Positions 1 through 7,967 of a stretch of 64,000 nucleotides of DNA are shown piece by piece. The stretch is from JAKOWB01 sp038363005 (GTDB lineage Bacteria > Pseudomonadota > Alphaproteobacteria > Kiloniellales > JACOMY01): assembly GCA_038363005.1 (NCBI GenBank), contig JBBQBI010000005.1, forward strand, positions 62,001 to 126,000. Direction: 5' to 3'. Position 1 is the stretch's first letter; each line of letters starts with the position of its first letter. A model generated the notes under the pieces. That model saw nothing but the letters and a program-made list of their open reading frames with translations. It did no database searches and was not told the origin of the DNA. The position numbers were made by a program, and so were the translations under genes.

Positions 1-776
1 ACCACCTGGTAGCCGTCCATCACCGCCTGCAGCGCACAGATCGGGTCGATCTCGGTCACCATGACGCGGCAGCCGGCGTTGCGCAGCGAGTCGGCGGAGC
101 CCTTGCCGACGTCGCCGTAGCCGGCGACCACGGCGACCTTGCCGGCCATCATCACGTCGGTGGCGCGACGGATGGCATCGACCAGGCTTTCACGGCAGCC
201 GTACTTGTTGTCGAACTTCGACTTGGTGACGCTGTCGTTCACGTTGATCGCCGGGCAGCCCAGCGTCTTGTCCTTGGCCATCTGATAGAGCCGCTTGACG
301 CCGGTCGTGGTCTCTTCCGAGATGCCACGCACCTTCTTCAACAGGTCGGGGCGCTTGTCGTGCAGCACCTGGGTCAGGTCGCCGCCGTCATCCAGCACCA
401 TGTTGATTTCCCAGCCGTCGGGGCCGACCAGCGTCTGGTCGATGGCCCACCAGAACTCCTCCTCGTTCATGCCCTTCCAGGCGAAGACCGGGATGCCGGC
501 GGCGGCCACGGCGGCCGCGGCGTGGTCCTGGGTCGAGAAGATGTTGCACGACGACCAGCGCACCGTGGCGCCCAGCGCGGTCAGCGTCTCGATCAGCACC
601 GCGGTCTGGATCGTCATGTGCAGGCAGCCGGCGATGCGCGCGCCCTTCAGCGGCTGCGCCTTGCCATAGCGCTCGCGCAGCGCCATCAGGCCCGGCATCT
701 CCACCTCGGCCAGCTCGATTTCCTTGCGGCCCCATTCGGCCAGCGAGAGGTCCTTCACCTTGTAGTCGGCGGCCAT
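1..776 (-). CDS. ahcY: Adenosylhomocysteinase, N-terminal part (cut by window edge)
   Basis: S-adenosylhomocysteine hydrolase splits S-adenosylhomocysteine into adenosine and homocysteine, relieving product inhibition of methyltransferases in the cytoplasmic methyl cycle. Reading leftward from ATG at 776-774, the protein begins MAADYKVKDLSLAEWGRKEI, the usual N terminus of the family. It continues through the substrate-binding segment with QDHAAAA, the NDSVTKSKFDN stretch and the NAD-binding loop GYGDVGKGS at about residues 217-226. The frame is open to base 1, so about 258 residues are present and roughly 200 C-terminal residues lie outside the window. It is divergent from the imelysin gene, with a 229-bp gap. 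I looked for a SAH or SAM riboswitch in that gap and could not recognise one. Confidence 0.97.
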   Translation of the reverse strand, partial: MAADYKVKDLSLAEWGRKEIELAEVEMPGLMALRERYGKAQPLKGARIAGCLHMTIQTAVLIETLTALGATVRWSSCNIFSTQDHAAAAVAAAGIPVFAWKGMNEEEFWWAIDQTLVGPDGWEINMVLDDGGDLTQVLHDKRPDLLKKVRGISEETTTGVKRLYQMAKDKTLGCPAINVNDSVTKSKFDNKYGCRESLVDAIRRATDVMMAGKVAVVAGYGDVGKGSADSLRNAGCRVMVTEIDPICALQAVMDGYQV

Positions 777-971
777 GGGTCACGTCCTTCGGCTTCAAAC
801 AGCGGTGGGCGGGCGTGATGTAACAGCGCCCCCAGGTGACCGCAACCCCGCCCCGGGTCATAGGAGATCGGCGGCAATTTCGCCGTCCGACCGCGACCGA
901 ATGGCACTCGTAGACGAACCGCGCAAAGCGCTATTGACTTGCGGCGGCGGCTCGGGCCAAGTCTTGCAATC

Positions 972-990
972 GCAAGTCATTCGCAATCGC
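972..990 (+). promoter_or_regulatory. Fur-box-like iron operator
   Basis: The 19-mer GCAAGTCATTCGCAATCGC lies 15 bp upstream of the chosen imelysin ATG. It resembles GC-rich Fur boxes of the GAGAATCATTCGCAATTGC kind, with most positions matching by eye. A TTGACT hexamer at 934-939 could be the -35 element, but I see no convincing -10. Imelysin and DUF1111 genes are commonly iron-regulated, which supports the reading. The site call rests on resemblance only. Confidence 0.5.
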
Positions 991-1005
991 ATGCAGGGGC
1001 ACACC

Positions 1006-2385
1006 ATGTCTACGCACCGTACCTGGGTCCGCATCGGCAGCTACCTTCTGGCCGGTGGCGCCGCCACCTTGCTGGCCGGCACGACCCTGGCCGAGGAGTC
1101 CATCGGGCCGGCCGGGCAAACGCAACTCGCCGACAGCAGCGAGGGCGGCGAGTCCGGTGACAGTGGCAGCCAGGCCAGCGACGAGGACACGGCCGACGAC
1201 AGCAGCGACAGCGCCGACGCCGGCGGCGAGGGCGGCGAGGGCGGTGGCGAGAGCGGCACGCTGCTGTCCAGCTACGCGCTGCAGTCGACCGACCCCACGG
1301 CCTACCAGTACGACGCCACGGCGACGCTGGCCGGCTATGCCGACCTGGTCTACGAAAGCTACGAGCGCGCCGCGCACGAGGCCGGCAAGCTGGAGGGCGC
1401 GGTCGAGGCCCTGCTGGCCGACCCCAGCGAGGCAACCTTGGCGGCCGCCCGCGCCGCCTGGATCAACGCGCGGCCGGCCTATCTGCAGACCGAGGCCTTC
1501 CGCTTCTACGACGGCCCGATCGACGTCGATCCCAAGACCGGCGGCGAGGGTCCGGAGGGCCACATCAATGCCTGGCCGCTGAACGAGGCGGTGATCGACT
1601 ATGTCGAGGGCAAACCCAACGCCGGCATCATCAACGACCCGAGCCAGGCGATCAGCGCCAAGAGCATCCTGGCCAACGACCAGAAGGCCGACGAGGCCGA
1701 CGTGACCACCGGCTGGCACGCCATCGAGTTCCTGCTCTGGGGCCAGGACCTGTCAGCCACCGGGCCCGGTGACCGGCCCGTCAGCGACTATGTCGCCGGC
1801 CAGGGCAACAACGACCGCCGCCGGCTCTATCTGAAGACCGTAACCGAGATGCTGGCGCATGAGCTTGAGGAGCTGGAGGAGCAGTGGGAGGCCGGCGAGG
1901 ACAACTACCGCGCCAAGTTCCTCGCCTTGCCGCCGCGCGAGGCCATCGGCCGCATTATCAACGGCGTGGCGCAGCTCGCCGGCTACGAGATGGCCTCCGA
2001 GCGTCTGGCGGTGGCGCTGGACAGCGGCCTGCAGGAGGACGAGCACTCCTGCTTCTCCGACAACACCGACGCCGACCAGATCTATGACCTGCGCGGCATC
2101 CGCAACGTCTGGTTCGGCAGTGTCGGCGACAAGCAGTTCCCCGGTCTCTTCGAGCTGGCGATGAGCGTCGATCCCGCCGCCGCGCTGCTGGTCACCTCGC
2201 GCCTCAACCTCGCCGAAGCCGCCGTCGCCGATCTGGATCGCCCCTTCGACCGTATATTGGCCAGCCCCGCCGGCAGTCCGGCGCGCCAGGAGGCCGAACG
2301 TGCCGTCACCGCGCTGGTCAGCCTGGCCGACGCGCTGAAGGACATGGGCAGCAAGCTCGGCGTGCTGGTGATCGTCGGCGGCTAA
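1006..2385 (+). CDS. Imelysin-family (peptidase M75-like) periplasmic iron-uptake protein
   Basis: Imelysin-like proteins (IrpA/ICMP group) are exported and linked to iron acquisition; the peptidase activity first assigned is doubtful for most members. The frame stays open upstream, but ATG at 1006 begins a clean signal peptide (MSTHRTWVRIGSYLLAGGAA, then an alanine-rich cleavage region). ATG at 991 is a second possibility. After the signal comes an acidic Ser/Gly/Asp low-complexity linker, roughly residues 45-85, then the helical imelysin domain. The family GxHxxE motif is G236-W-H238-A-I-E241, followed by FLLWGQD. At 459 residues it fits a single imelysin domain plus linker. It is followed after 25 bp by a di-haem oxidoreductase, the standard partner. 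Iron control by Fur is inferred from the upstream site. Confidence 0.9.
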   Translation: MSTHRTWVRIGSYLLAGGAATLLAGTTLAEESIGPAGQTQLADSSEGGESGDSGSQASDEDTADDSSDSADAGGEGGEGGGESGTLLSSYALQSTDPTAYQYDATATLAGYADLVYESYERAAHEAGKLEGAVEALLADPSEATLAAARAAWINARPAYLQTEAFRFYDGPIDVDPKTGGEGPEGHINAWPLNEAVIDYVEGKPNAGIINDPSQAISAKSILANDQKADEADVTTGWHAIEFLLWGQDLSATGPGDRPVSDYVAGQGNNDRRRLYLKTVTEMLAHELEELEEQWEAGEDNYRAKFLALPPREAIGRIINGVAQLAGYEMASERLAVALDSGLQEDEHSCFSDNTDADQIYDLRGIRNVWFGSVGDKQFPGLFELAMSVDPAAALLVTSRLNLAEAAVADLDRPFDRILASPAGSPARQEAERAVTALVSLADALKDMGSKLGVLVIVGG

Positions 2386-2410
2386 CGCCGCTCGCCAGGA
2401 AAGCCAAGAC

Positions 2411-3853
2411 ATGCGGCGTGCCCTGTTCACAACGACACCCCCGAGCCTGTCCCGCGGAGCAGCCGCGGCGCGCGCCGTGGGAGGCCTCTCGCTCCTGCTC
2501 TGCCTGCTTGCCGCCCCGGCCACGGCGCAGAGCCTCGCCGTTGGCGACTTCACCGTCACGCCGGAACTCGGCGGCGGCACCAGCCGGCCGGGCGTCGACC
2601 GCAACGCCTTCGCGCTGCCGGCGGCCAACCTGACGCACGATGAGGTGCGGCAGTTCTTCTTCGGCAACCGCCTGTTCAACACCAACTGGATCGCCGCGCC
2701 CTCCTCCACCGAGGGCTTCGATGGGCTGGGGCCGCTGTTCAACCGCGTGTCCTGTTCCGGCTGTCATCTGCGCGACGGGCGCGGCGAGCCGCCGGCTGCG
2801 CCGGGCGACGAGATGCTGTCGATGCTGGTGCGGCTGTCGCTGCCGGGCCAGGACGCCGAGGGCGGGCCGCTGCCGCACCCGGTCTATGGCGAGCAGCTCT
2901 CCGACCGCGCGCTGCCCGGCGTGCCCGCCGAGGGACGCGCGGAGATCACCTGGCAGGAGCTGCCCGGCACCTATGACGACGGCACGCCCTCCAGCCTGCG
3001 CCAGCCGCGGATCACGATCACCGACCTGGGCTATGGACCGCTGGAGGGCGTGCTGACCTCGGCACGCGTGGCCAACGCGGTGATCGGCCTGGGCCTGCTG
3101 GAAGCGGTGCCGGCGGCGGCGATCCGCGCGCTTGCCGATCCCGGCGACGCCGATGGCGACGGCATCTCCGGTCGGCCGAACGAAGTCTGGGACCAGGCGC
3201 TGGGCCAGGCGCAGCTTGGCCGCTTCGGCTGGAAGGCGAACCAGCCAAGCCTCGCGCAGCAGAGCGCCAACGCCGCGCTGGGCGACATCGGCCTGACCAC
3301 CGCGCTGTTCCCGGTGCAGAACTGCACGCCGGCGCAAACGGCCTGCCTGGCGGCGCTGGACGACGGCACGCCCGAGCTGACGGCGGAGTTCTTCGACAAA
3401 CTGATCCTCTACATGCGCTCGCTGGCGGTGCCGCTGGGGCGCGACTTCGACGACCCGCAGGTGCGGGCCGGCGCCGCGCTTTTCGCCGCCGCCGGCTGCG
3501 CCGCCTGCCACACGCCGACGCTGACGACGGGCGACAGCGACCTGGCGGCGCTGGCGAACCAGACCATCCACCCCTTCACCGACCTGCTGCTGCACGACAT
3601 GGGACCCGGGCTGGCCGACGGCCGCCCGGACTTCCTGGCCAGCGGCAGCGAGTGGCGCACCGCGCCGCTCTGGGGCCTCGGCCTGGTGCCGCAGGTCAAC
3701 GACCACCAGTTCCTGCTGCACGACGGCCGCGCCCGCGGCTTCGCCGAGGCGATCCTCTGGCACGGCGGCGAGGCCGCGGCGGCGCAGCAGAGCTTCCGCG
3801 CGCTGGACGCGGCGGACCGGGCGGCCCTGATCCGCTTCCTCAAGGCGCTGTAG
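2411..3853 (+). CDS. Di-haem oxidoreductase, DUF1111 (putative thiol oxidoreductase)
   Basis: This periplasmic c-type di-haem protein belongs to the DHOR/DUF1111 family, distant relatives of bacterial di-haem cytochrome c peroxidases that occur with imelysin in iron-uptake loci. A signal peptide is visible over about residues 1-40 (basic start, Leu/Ala core, ATAQS). There are two haem-attachment motifs: C115-S-G-C118-H119 near the N terminus and C363-A-A-C366-H367. The region between holds the Asp-rich segment GDADGDGISGRPN typical of the family. Length is 480 residues. It lies 25 bp after the imelysin stop and is almost certainly co-transcribed with it. Electron donor and substrate are unknown. 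Confidence 0.88.
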   Translation: MRRALFTTTPPSLSRGAAAARAVGGLSLLLCLLAAPATAQSLAVGDFTVTPELGGGTSRPGVDRNAFALPAANLTHDEVRQFFFGNRLFNTNWIAAPSSTEGFDGLGPLFNRVSCSGCHLRDGRGEPPAAPGDEMLSMLVRLSLPGQDAEGGPLPHPVYGEQLSDRALPGVPAEGRAEITWQELPGTYDDGTPSSLRQPRITITDLGYGPLEGVLTSARVANAVIGLGLLEAVPAAAIRALADPGDADGDGISGRPNEVWDQALGQAQLGRFGWKANQPSLAQQSANAALGDIGLTTALFPVQNCTPAQTACLAALDDGTPELTAEFFDKLILYMRSLAVPLGRDFDDPQVRAGAALFAAAGCAACHTPTLTTGDSDLAALANQTIHPFTDLLLHDMGPGLADGRPDFLASGSEWRTAPLWGLGLVPQVNDHQFLLHDGRARGFAEAILWHGGEAAAAQQSFRALDAADRAALIRFLKAL

Positions 3854-3874
3854 CCGGCGCTAGTCGCCCCAGCG

Positions 3875-4429
3875 CTAATCGCCCTTGTAGCGGTCCGGCC
3901 AGTACTTCTTCGCCAGCGCGCCATCGTCCTTGTAGGCGTGACAGGAATTGATCAGCCCGGGCCAGGTCTCGGTTGGATCGTTCTGCGCCCGCCGCTCGCG
4001 CGACAGGACCGGCAGGATTGCCTGGTAGGCCGGTGTCGCCATGGCGATCAGCAACTCGACCAGGTGGGTGCAGCCCTGCACGCCGCCCAATCGCTCCTGG
4101 ATCGCCCTGCGCCAGCCGGGGCCGACGCGCACCCCGACCATGCGCTGGAAGTTCGGCGTGATGGCCGGGCAGACGTGGTAGGGACCGAAATCGGTCACCG
4201 CCTCGATCGCCTGGATCACCAGCGTGTCGTCCAGCGTCAGGCGGATCGCCATGCCGTGCACCGGCGTGCCGGGCTCGACCCGGCCGAGATCATCGCTGTC
4301 GAAGGGATAGGCCTTGAGGTCGACGATGCTGCCCTCCAGGTCCCACTGGCGGTCGGCGCGGCGGAAGCCACGGAATTCATAGCGGCGCGTGTGCAGCGGT
4401 TCCCGCTCGACGGGCGGCGACAGGGGCAT
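3875..4429 (-). CDS. DUF2889 domain protein
   Basis: A 184-residue protein of the DUF2889 family, whose biochemical role is not established. ATG at 4429 was chosen because it starts MPLSPPVEREPLHTRRYEF, the usual family N terminus, and has a GGAGGA Shine-Dalgarno eight bases upstream. Family-like stretches include RYEFRGFRRADRQWDLEGSI, an acidic DLKAYPF segment and an internal GVQGCTHLVELL with one Cys and His. No signal peptide or membrane segment is seen. It lies 25 bp downstream of the CBS-domain transporter gene on the same strand and is probably the last gene of the aroK-aroB-CorC run. Confidence 0.75.
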   Translation of the reverse strand: MPLSPPVEREPLHTRRYEFRGFRRADRQWDLEGSIVDLKAYPFDSDDLGRVEPGTPVHGMAIRLTLDDTLVIQAIEAVTDFGPYHVCPAITPNFQRMVGVRVGPGWRRAIQERLGGVQGCTHLVELLIAMATPAYQAILPVLSRERRAQNDPTETWPGLINSCHAYKDDGALAKKYWPDRYKGD

Positions 4430-4454
4430 GCGGGAACTCCTCCAGGCAGAAGAC

Positions 4455-5786
4455 TCAGGCGGCCGGCGTCTCGGGGTTCGCGGCCGGCGGTTCGGTCGGG
4501 GTGGCCTCGCCCAGCGGGGTGACCTTGACCTTGGTGATCTGGTGGCGCTGCCGCCCCAGGATCTCGAAGCGGAAGCCGTGGAACACGAAGATCTGGCCGA
4601 CGTCGGGAATGGCGCGCGCTTCATAGAGCACCAGGCCGGCGATGGTCGAGGCCTCATCGTCCGGCAGCCGCCAGTCGAACTGGCGATTGAGGTCGCGCAG
4701 CGTGACGCGGCCGTCGATGATGAAGCTGCCGTCGGGCTCCTGCTTCACGCCCTCGATCTTCTCGTCATGCTCGTCGGCGATGTCGCCGACGATCTCCTCC
4801 AGCACGTCCTCCAGGGTGACGATGCCCAGGAACACGCCGTACTCGTCCACCACCAGGGCGAAGTGCTCGTGCCGCTCGCGGAAAGCCTGCAGCTGCTGCA
4901 GCAGGTCGGTGGTGTCGGGGATGAACCAGGGGCTCTGCGCCACGCTCAGTACGTCGGTCGCGGTGGTGGACTCGCCGGCACGTGCCGCGTCGGCGCTGGC
5001 CTGCAGCGCGCGCAGCAGGCGCTTGGCGTGCAGCACGCCGACGATGTTGTCGGGGTTGCCGCGCCACAGCGGCACGCGGGTGAAGGGGCTGTCCAGCACC
5101 TGGCGCACGATCTCGTCGGCCGGCAAATCGGCGTCGATCGCCACGACGTCGCGGCGGTGCGTCATGATCTCCATCACCTCGACCTCGGCGAGGTCTAGGA
5201 TCGAGCGCAGCATGGCGCGCTCGGCTGGCTCCTCTGGCCGGGCATGCAGGTCGATGGCGCCGCGCAGCTCCTCCTCGGCGCGCTCCACCTGCTCGGCCGC
5301 GGTCTTGTCGAAGCTGATGCCGAACAGCCGCATCGAGCCCTTCACCATGAAGTCCACCGCCTGAGTCAGCGGCGCCAGCAGCGCCACCAGCCAGCGCAGC
5401 GGCCGCGCCACCACCAGCACCATGGAGTCGGCATGGTGGATGGCATAGGTCTTCGGCATGACTTCGCTGAACAGCACCACCAGGACGGTCATGACGATGG
5501 TGGCATAGACGATGCCGGTCGGGCCGAACCAGCCGATGAACAGGCTGGCGGAGAGCGTCGAGGCGGTGATGTTGGCGACGTTGTTGCCGAACAGGAGGGC
5601 GCTGATCACCCGCTCGCGCTGCGCCCAGAGGGCAGCCACCAGAAGAGCACGCGGGTCGCCCTGCTGCTCCAGCGTGTGGATGCGAGCCCGGCTGGCCCCG
5701 GTCAGCGCCGTCTCCGAACCGGAGAAGAAGGCGCTGCTCGTCAGCAACAGCAGAATCGACAGGATGATGACTAGGTCGCTGCCCAT
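4455..5786 (-). CDS. HlyC/CorC family membrane protein (DUF21-CBS-CBS-CorC_HlyC)
   Basis: Members of this family (YfjD/CorC/CNNM-like) are inner-membrane proteins implicated in Mg2+/Co2+ efflux or homeostasis. The N-terminal DUF21 part has several hydrophobic segments over about residues 1-180 (it opens MGSDLVIILSILLLLTSSAF). A central CBS pair follows with the family signature MTHRRDVVAID and TRVPLWRGNPDNIVGVLHAK, and then VVDEYGVFLGIVTLEDVLEE. The C-terminal CorC_HlyC domain ends the protein with GLVLYEARAIPDVGQIFVF. Length is 443 residues with ATG at 5786; a TTG one codon earlier is unlikely. The gene follows aroB after about 43 bp, an arrangement seen in other Rhodospirillales. Confidence 0.9.
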   Translation of the reverse strand: MGSDLVIILSILLLLTSSAFFSGSETALTGASRARIHTLEQQGDPRALLVAALWAQRERVISALLFGNNVANITASTLSASLFIGWFGPTGIVYATIVMTVLVVLFSEVMPKTYAIHHADSMVLVVARPLRWLVALLAPLTQAVDFMVKGSMRLFGISFDKTAAEQVERAEEELRGAIDLHARPEEPAERAMLRSILDLAEVEVMEIMTHRRDVVAIDADLPADEIVRQVLDSPFTRVPLWRGNPDNIVGVLHAKRLLRALQASADAARAGESTTATDVLSVAQSPWFIPDTTDLLQQLQAFRERHEHFALVVDEYGVFLGIVTLEDVLEEIVGDIADEHDEKIEGVKQEPDGSFIIDGRVTLRDLNRQFDWRLPDDEASTIAGLVLYEARAIPDVGQIFVFHGFRFEILGRQRHQITKVKVTPLGEATPTEPPAANPETPAA

Positions 5787-5829
5787 CAACGGTGGACTCC
5801 CAAAGCCGGACGTCGGGTCGCTGTGCCTG

Positions 5830-6993
5830 TCAGGCTGCCAGCCGGTCGGCGAGCAGCCGCTCGGCCAGCGCAGGGTCGACGTCGCGGGCGATGCAGGCGC
5901 GGCCGATGCCGCGCGCCAGAATGAAGGTGATGCGGCCGTCCTGGACCTTCTTGTCGCGCCGCATGTGGGCGATCAGCCGGGCCGGGTCGAGGCCGCCGGC
6001 GCCCTGCCCCAGGGCGCTGCGCGGATCGGTCGGCAGGCCGACGGCGGCAAGGTGGCGCTCGACCCGCGCCGCATCCTCGGGCGGGCAGAGGCCCAGGCGG
6101 GCCGAGAGCTGGAAGGCCAGCACCATGCCGAGGGCCACGCCCTCGCCATGCAGCAGGCGGTCGCCATAACCGATCTCGGTCTCCAGCGCATGGCCGAAGG
6201 TATGACCCAGGTTGAGCAGCGCGCGGTCGCCGGTCTCGGTCTCGTCGCGCGCCACGATGGCGGCCTTGGCGGCGCAGGAGGTCACCACCGCCTGGCGCAG
6301 CAGCGCGCGGTCGCCGGCCAGCAGCGCGGCGCCATGCTGCTCCAGCCAGGCGAAGAACTCCGGCTGGTCGATCAGGCCGTACTTCGCCACCTCGGCATAG
6401 CCGGCCAGCAGCTCGCGCCGCGGCAAGGTGGCCAGCACGCCGATGTCGGCCAGCACCAGACGCGGCTGGTGGAAGGCGCCGATCAGGTTCTTGCCCTCGG
6501 GCAGGTCGATGGCGGTCTTGCCGCCGACTGAGGAGTCGACCTGCGCCAGCAGGGTGGTGGGGATCTGCACGAAGTCGATGCCGCGCAGCAGGATCGCCGC
6601 GGCGAAACCGGTGATGTCGCCGATCACCCCGCCGCCCAGCGCCACAATCAGGTCGCTGCGCTCGGCCCGCTGCTCGACCAGGGCGCGGCACAGGCGCTCC
6701 AGGTGGGCGAAGTCCTTGGTACCCTCGCCCGGCGGCAGCAGGATGGCGTGGTGCGCGATGCCCTGCGCCGCCAGCCCGGCGGCCAGCGCCGGCAGGTGCA
6801 GGTCGGCCACGGTGCGGTCGCTGACCACGAAGACACGCGGCCGCTTCAACAGCGGCGCCAGGTGCCGCCCGGCCTCTGCCAGCAGGCCCTCGCCGACCCG
6901 GATGTCGTAGCGCCGCTGGCCCAGCTCGACGACCAGGGTCTGGCTCGCCGCTGCCAGGCTACTGTCGCCCCCCGTTTCGCCGCCGCCGGTCAC
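5830..6993 (-). CDS. aroB: 3-dehydroquinate synthase
   Basis: AroB converts DAHP to 3-dehydroquinate, the second step of the shikimate pathway, using NAD+ and a divalent metal. Recognisable segments are the NAD-binding region (LLPPGEGTKDFAHLERL, VALGGGVIGDITGFAA) and the substrate/metal region QVDSSVGGKTAID with GKNLIGAFHQP. Metal-ligand histidines follow in LNLGHTFGHALE and LLHGEGVALGM. GTG at 6993 is preferred: it makes a GTGA overlap with the aroK stop and sits eight bases after GGGGGAG. An upstream GTG at 7002 would add three residues. Length is about 387 residues. Transcribed with aroK, the classical shikimate pair. Confidence 0.96.
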   Translation of the reverse strand: MTGGGETGGDSSLAAASQTLVVELGQRRYDIRVGEGLLAEAGRHLAPLLKRPRVFVVSDRTVADLHLPALAAGLAAQGIAHHAILLPPGEGTKDFAHLERLCRALVEQRAERSDLIVALGGGVIGDITGFAAAILLRGIDFVQIPTTLLAQVDSSVGGKTAIDLPEGKNLIGAFHQPRLVLADIGVLATLPRRELLAGYAEVAKYGLIDQPEFFAWLEQHGAALLAGDRALLRQAVVTSCAAKAAIVARDETETGDRALLNLGHTFGHALETEIGYGDRLLHGEGVALGMVLAFQLSARLGLCPPEDAARVERHLAAVGLPTDPRSALGQGAGGLDPARLIAHMRRDKKVQDGRITFILARGIGRACIARDVDPALAERLLADRLAA

Positions 6994-7565
6994 GCCGCGC
7001 ACTCCCCCCGGCGGGCGTCGAGCGCCGCCAGGATGCGGTCGACCGCGGCGTCCGGCGGCCCGTCGTCGGACAGCACGGTCAGGTCAGCCTCGGCATAGAT
7101 CGGGTGGCGCTGCTCCATCAGGCCGGCCAGGATCTGCCGCGGGTCGCCGCGCTTCAGCAGCGGGCGGTTGGCCTTGCGCGCGGTGCGCCTGACCAGCAGC
7201 TCAAGGTCGGCCTTGAGCCAGATCGACAGCCCGTGGGCGCGGATCGCCTCACGCGTGCGCGGGTCCATGAAGGCACCGCCACCGGTGGCCAGCACCATGG
7301 CAGGCTGCTCCAGCAGCCGCTGGATGACCCGGCGCTCGCCATCGCGGAAATGCGCTTCGCCGTGGCGCTGGAAGATTTCTTCGATCGAGCAGCCGGCGGC
7401 GGCCTCGATCTCGCTGTCGGCGTCGACGAAGCTGAGGCCCAGGCGCTGTGCCAGTCGGCGGCCGATGCAGCTCTTGCCGGCGCCCATCAAGCCCACCAGA
7501 ACCAGGGTGCGCCCGGCGGTACGCTCGGCGCAGCGCTCCGGCGGAAGGGTCTTGGCTTCGCTCAT
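6990..7565 (-). CDS. aroK: Shikimate kinase
   Basis: This enzyme phosphorylates shikimate at O3 with ATP, the fifth step of the shikimate pathway. The Walker A motif GLMGAGKS is at residues 25-32 of the ATG-initiated form. It is followed by the shikimate-binding DADSEIE, the FRDGERRV segment, GGGAF, and the lid with KANRPLLKRGDP. The 191-residue length is normal. The start is uncertain: ATG at 7565 has AAGGAG only one base upstream, and a TTG at 7589 has a similarly close AAGGA. The stop overlaps the aroB GTG by four bases, suggesting translational coupling. Confidence 0.95.
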   Translation of the reverse strand: MSEAKTLPPERCAERTAGRTLVLVGLMGAGKSCIGRRLAQRLGLSFVDADSEIEAAAGCSIEEIFQRHGEAHFRDGERRVIQRLLEQPAMVLATGGGAFMDPRTREAIRAHGLSIWLKADLELLVRRTARKANRPLLKRGDPRQILAGLMEQRHPIYAEADLTVLSDDGPPDAAVDRILAALDARRGECAA

Positions 7566-7606
7566 GCTCCTTGGGTCCAGACCGGACAAGTCCTTGATTC
7601 AGCGCG

Positions 7607-7635
7607 TTGCGACGCGTTCCGGCGGCCGATAGACT
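7607..7635 (+). promoter_or_regulatory. Candidate sigma-70-type promoter
   Basis: TTGCGA at 7607-7612 and TAGACT at 7630-7635 are separated by exactly 17 bp in the gap between divergent aroK and the small membrane peptide gene. The direction fits transcription of 7827 onward through xerD, with a leader of about 185 nt. It is a sequence match only. I see nothing else distinctive in this roughly 260-bp gap. Confidence 0.35.
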
Positions 7636-7826
7636 GCCGTAAAGTCGCCACGTTCGGAAGCTAGCACAAAGCACGGTCCAGACCGCAATCCCTGCTCGAC
7701 CCGGCCTCGCTGGACGGCTTCGTTCCGGAGGCCTCGACGAGCGGCAGGAGCTGTGAGAAGGGGCCGCCCTGCGCGTCCGGCCGACAAGGCCAGCGCGGGC
7801 CAAGAGGTGGGAGCCGTCCCTGATCA

Positions 7827-7967
7827 ATGCGCAAGTCCAGTCTTTTGCTCGTACTCCTCGCCCTGATCGTGCTGCTGCTCGGCGGCGCCTTCGTGCTGTC
7901 GCTGGATGCCAAGCCGACGGTGGCGCTGGTGGAGAAGGTCTTCCCGGATGAGCGCTTCCCGCGCTAG
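7827..7967 (+). CDS. Small single-pass membrane peptide, 46 residues
   Basis: A short frame reads MRKSSLLLVLLALIVLLLGG, continues AFVLSLDAKPTVALVEKVFP, and ends after DERFPR. A two-arginine/lysine start, one hydrophobic segment over about residues 5-27 and a short polar tail suggest a single-pass inner-membrane peptide or an uncleaved signal anchor. GAGGTGGGAG lies upstream at a slightly long spacing. Its last 20 bp overlap the start of the next gene, and that gene's Shine-Dalgarno (GGAGAAGG) lies inside it, so translation of the two is probably coupled. I do not recognise a family. Too short for many gene callers; called from its composition and tight overlap. Confidence 0.6.
   Translation: MRKSSLLLVLLALIVLLLGGAFVLSLDAKPTVALVEKVFPDERFPR

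Noticed and set aside
777..1005. Possible SAH riboswitch before ahcY
   Set aside because: I could not recognise the conserved core or pairing pattern in the leader; a covariance-model search would decide.
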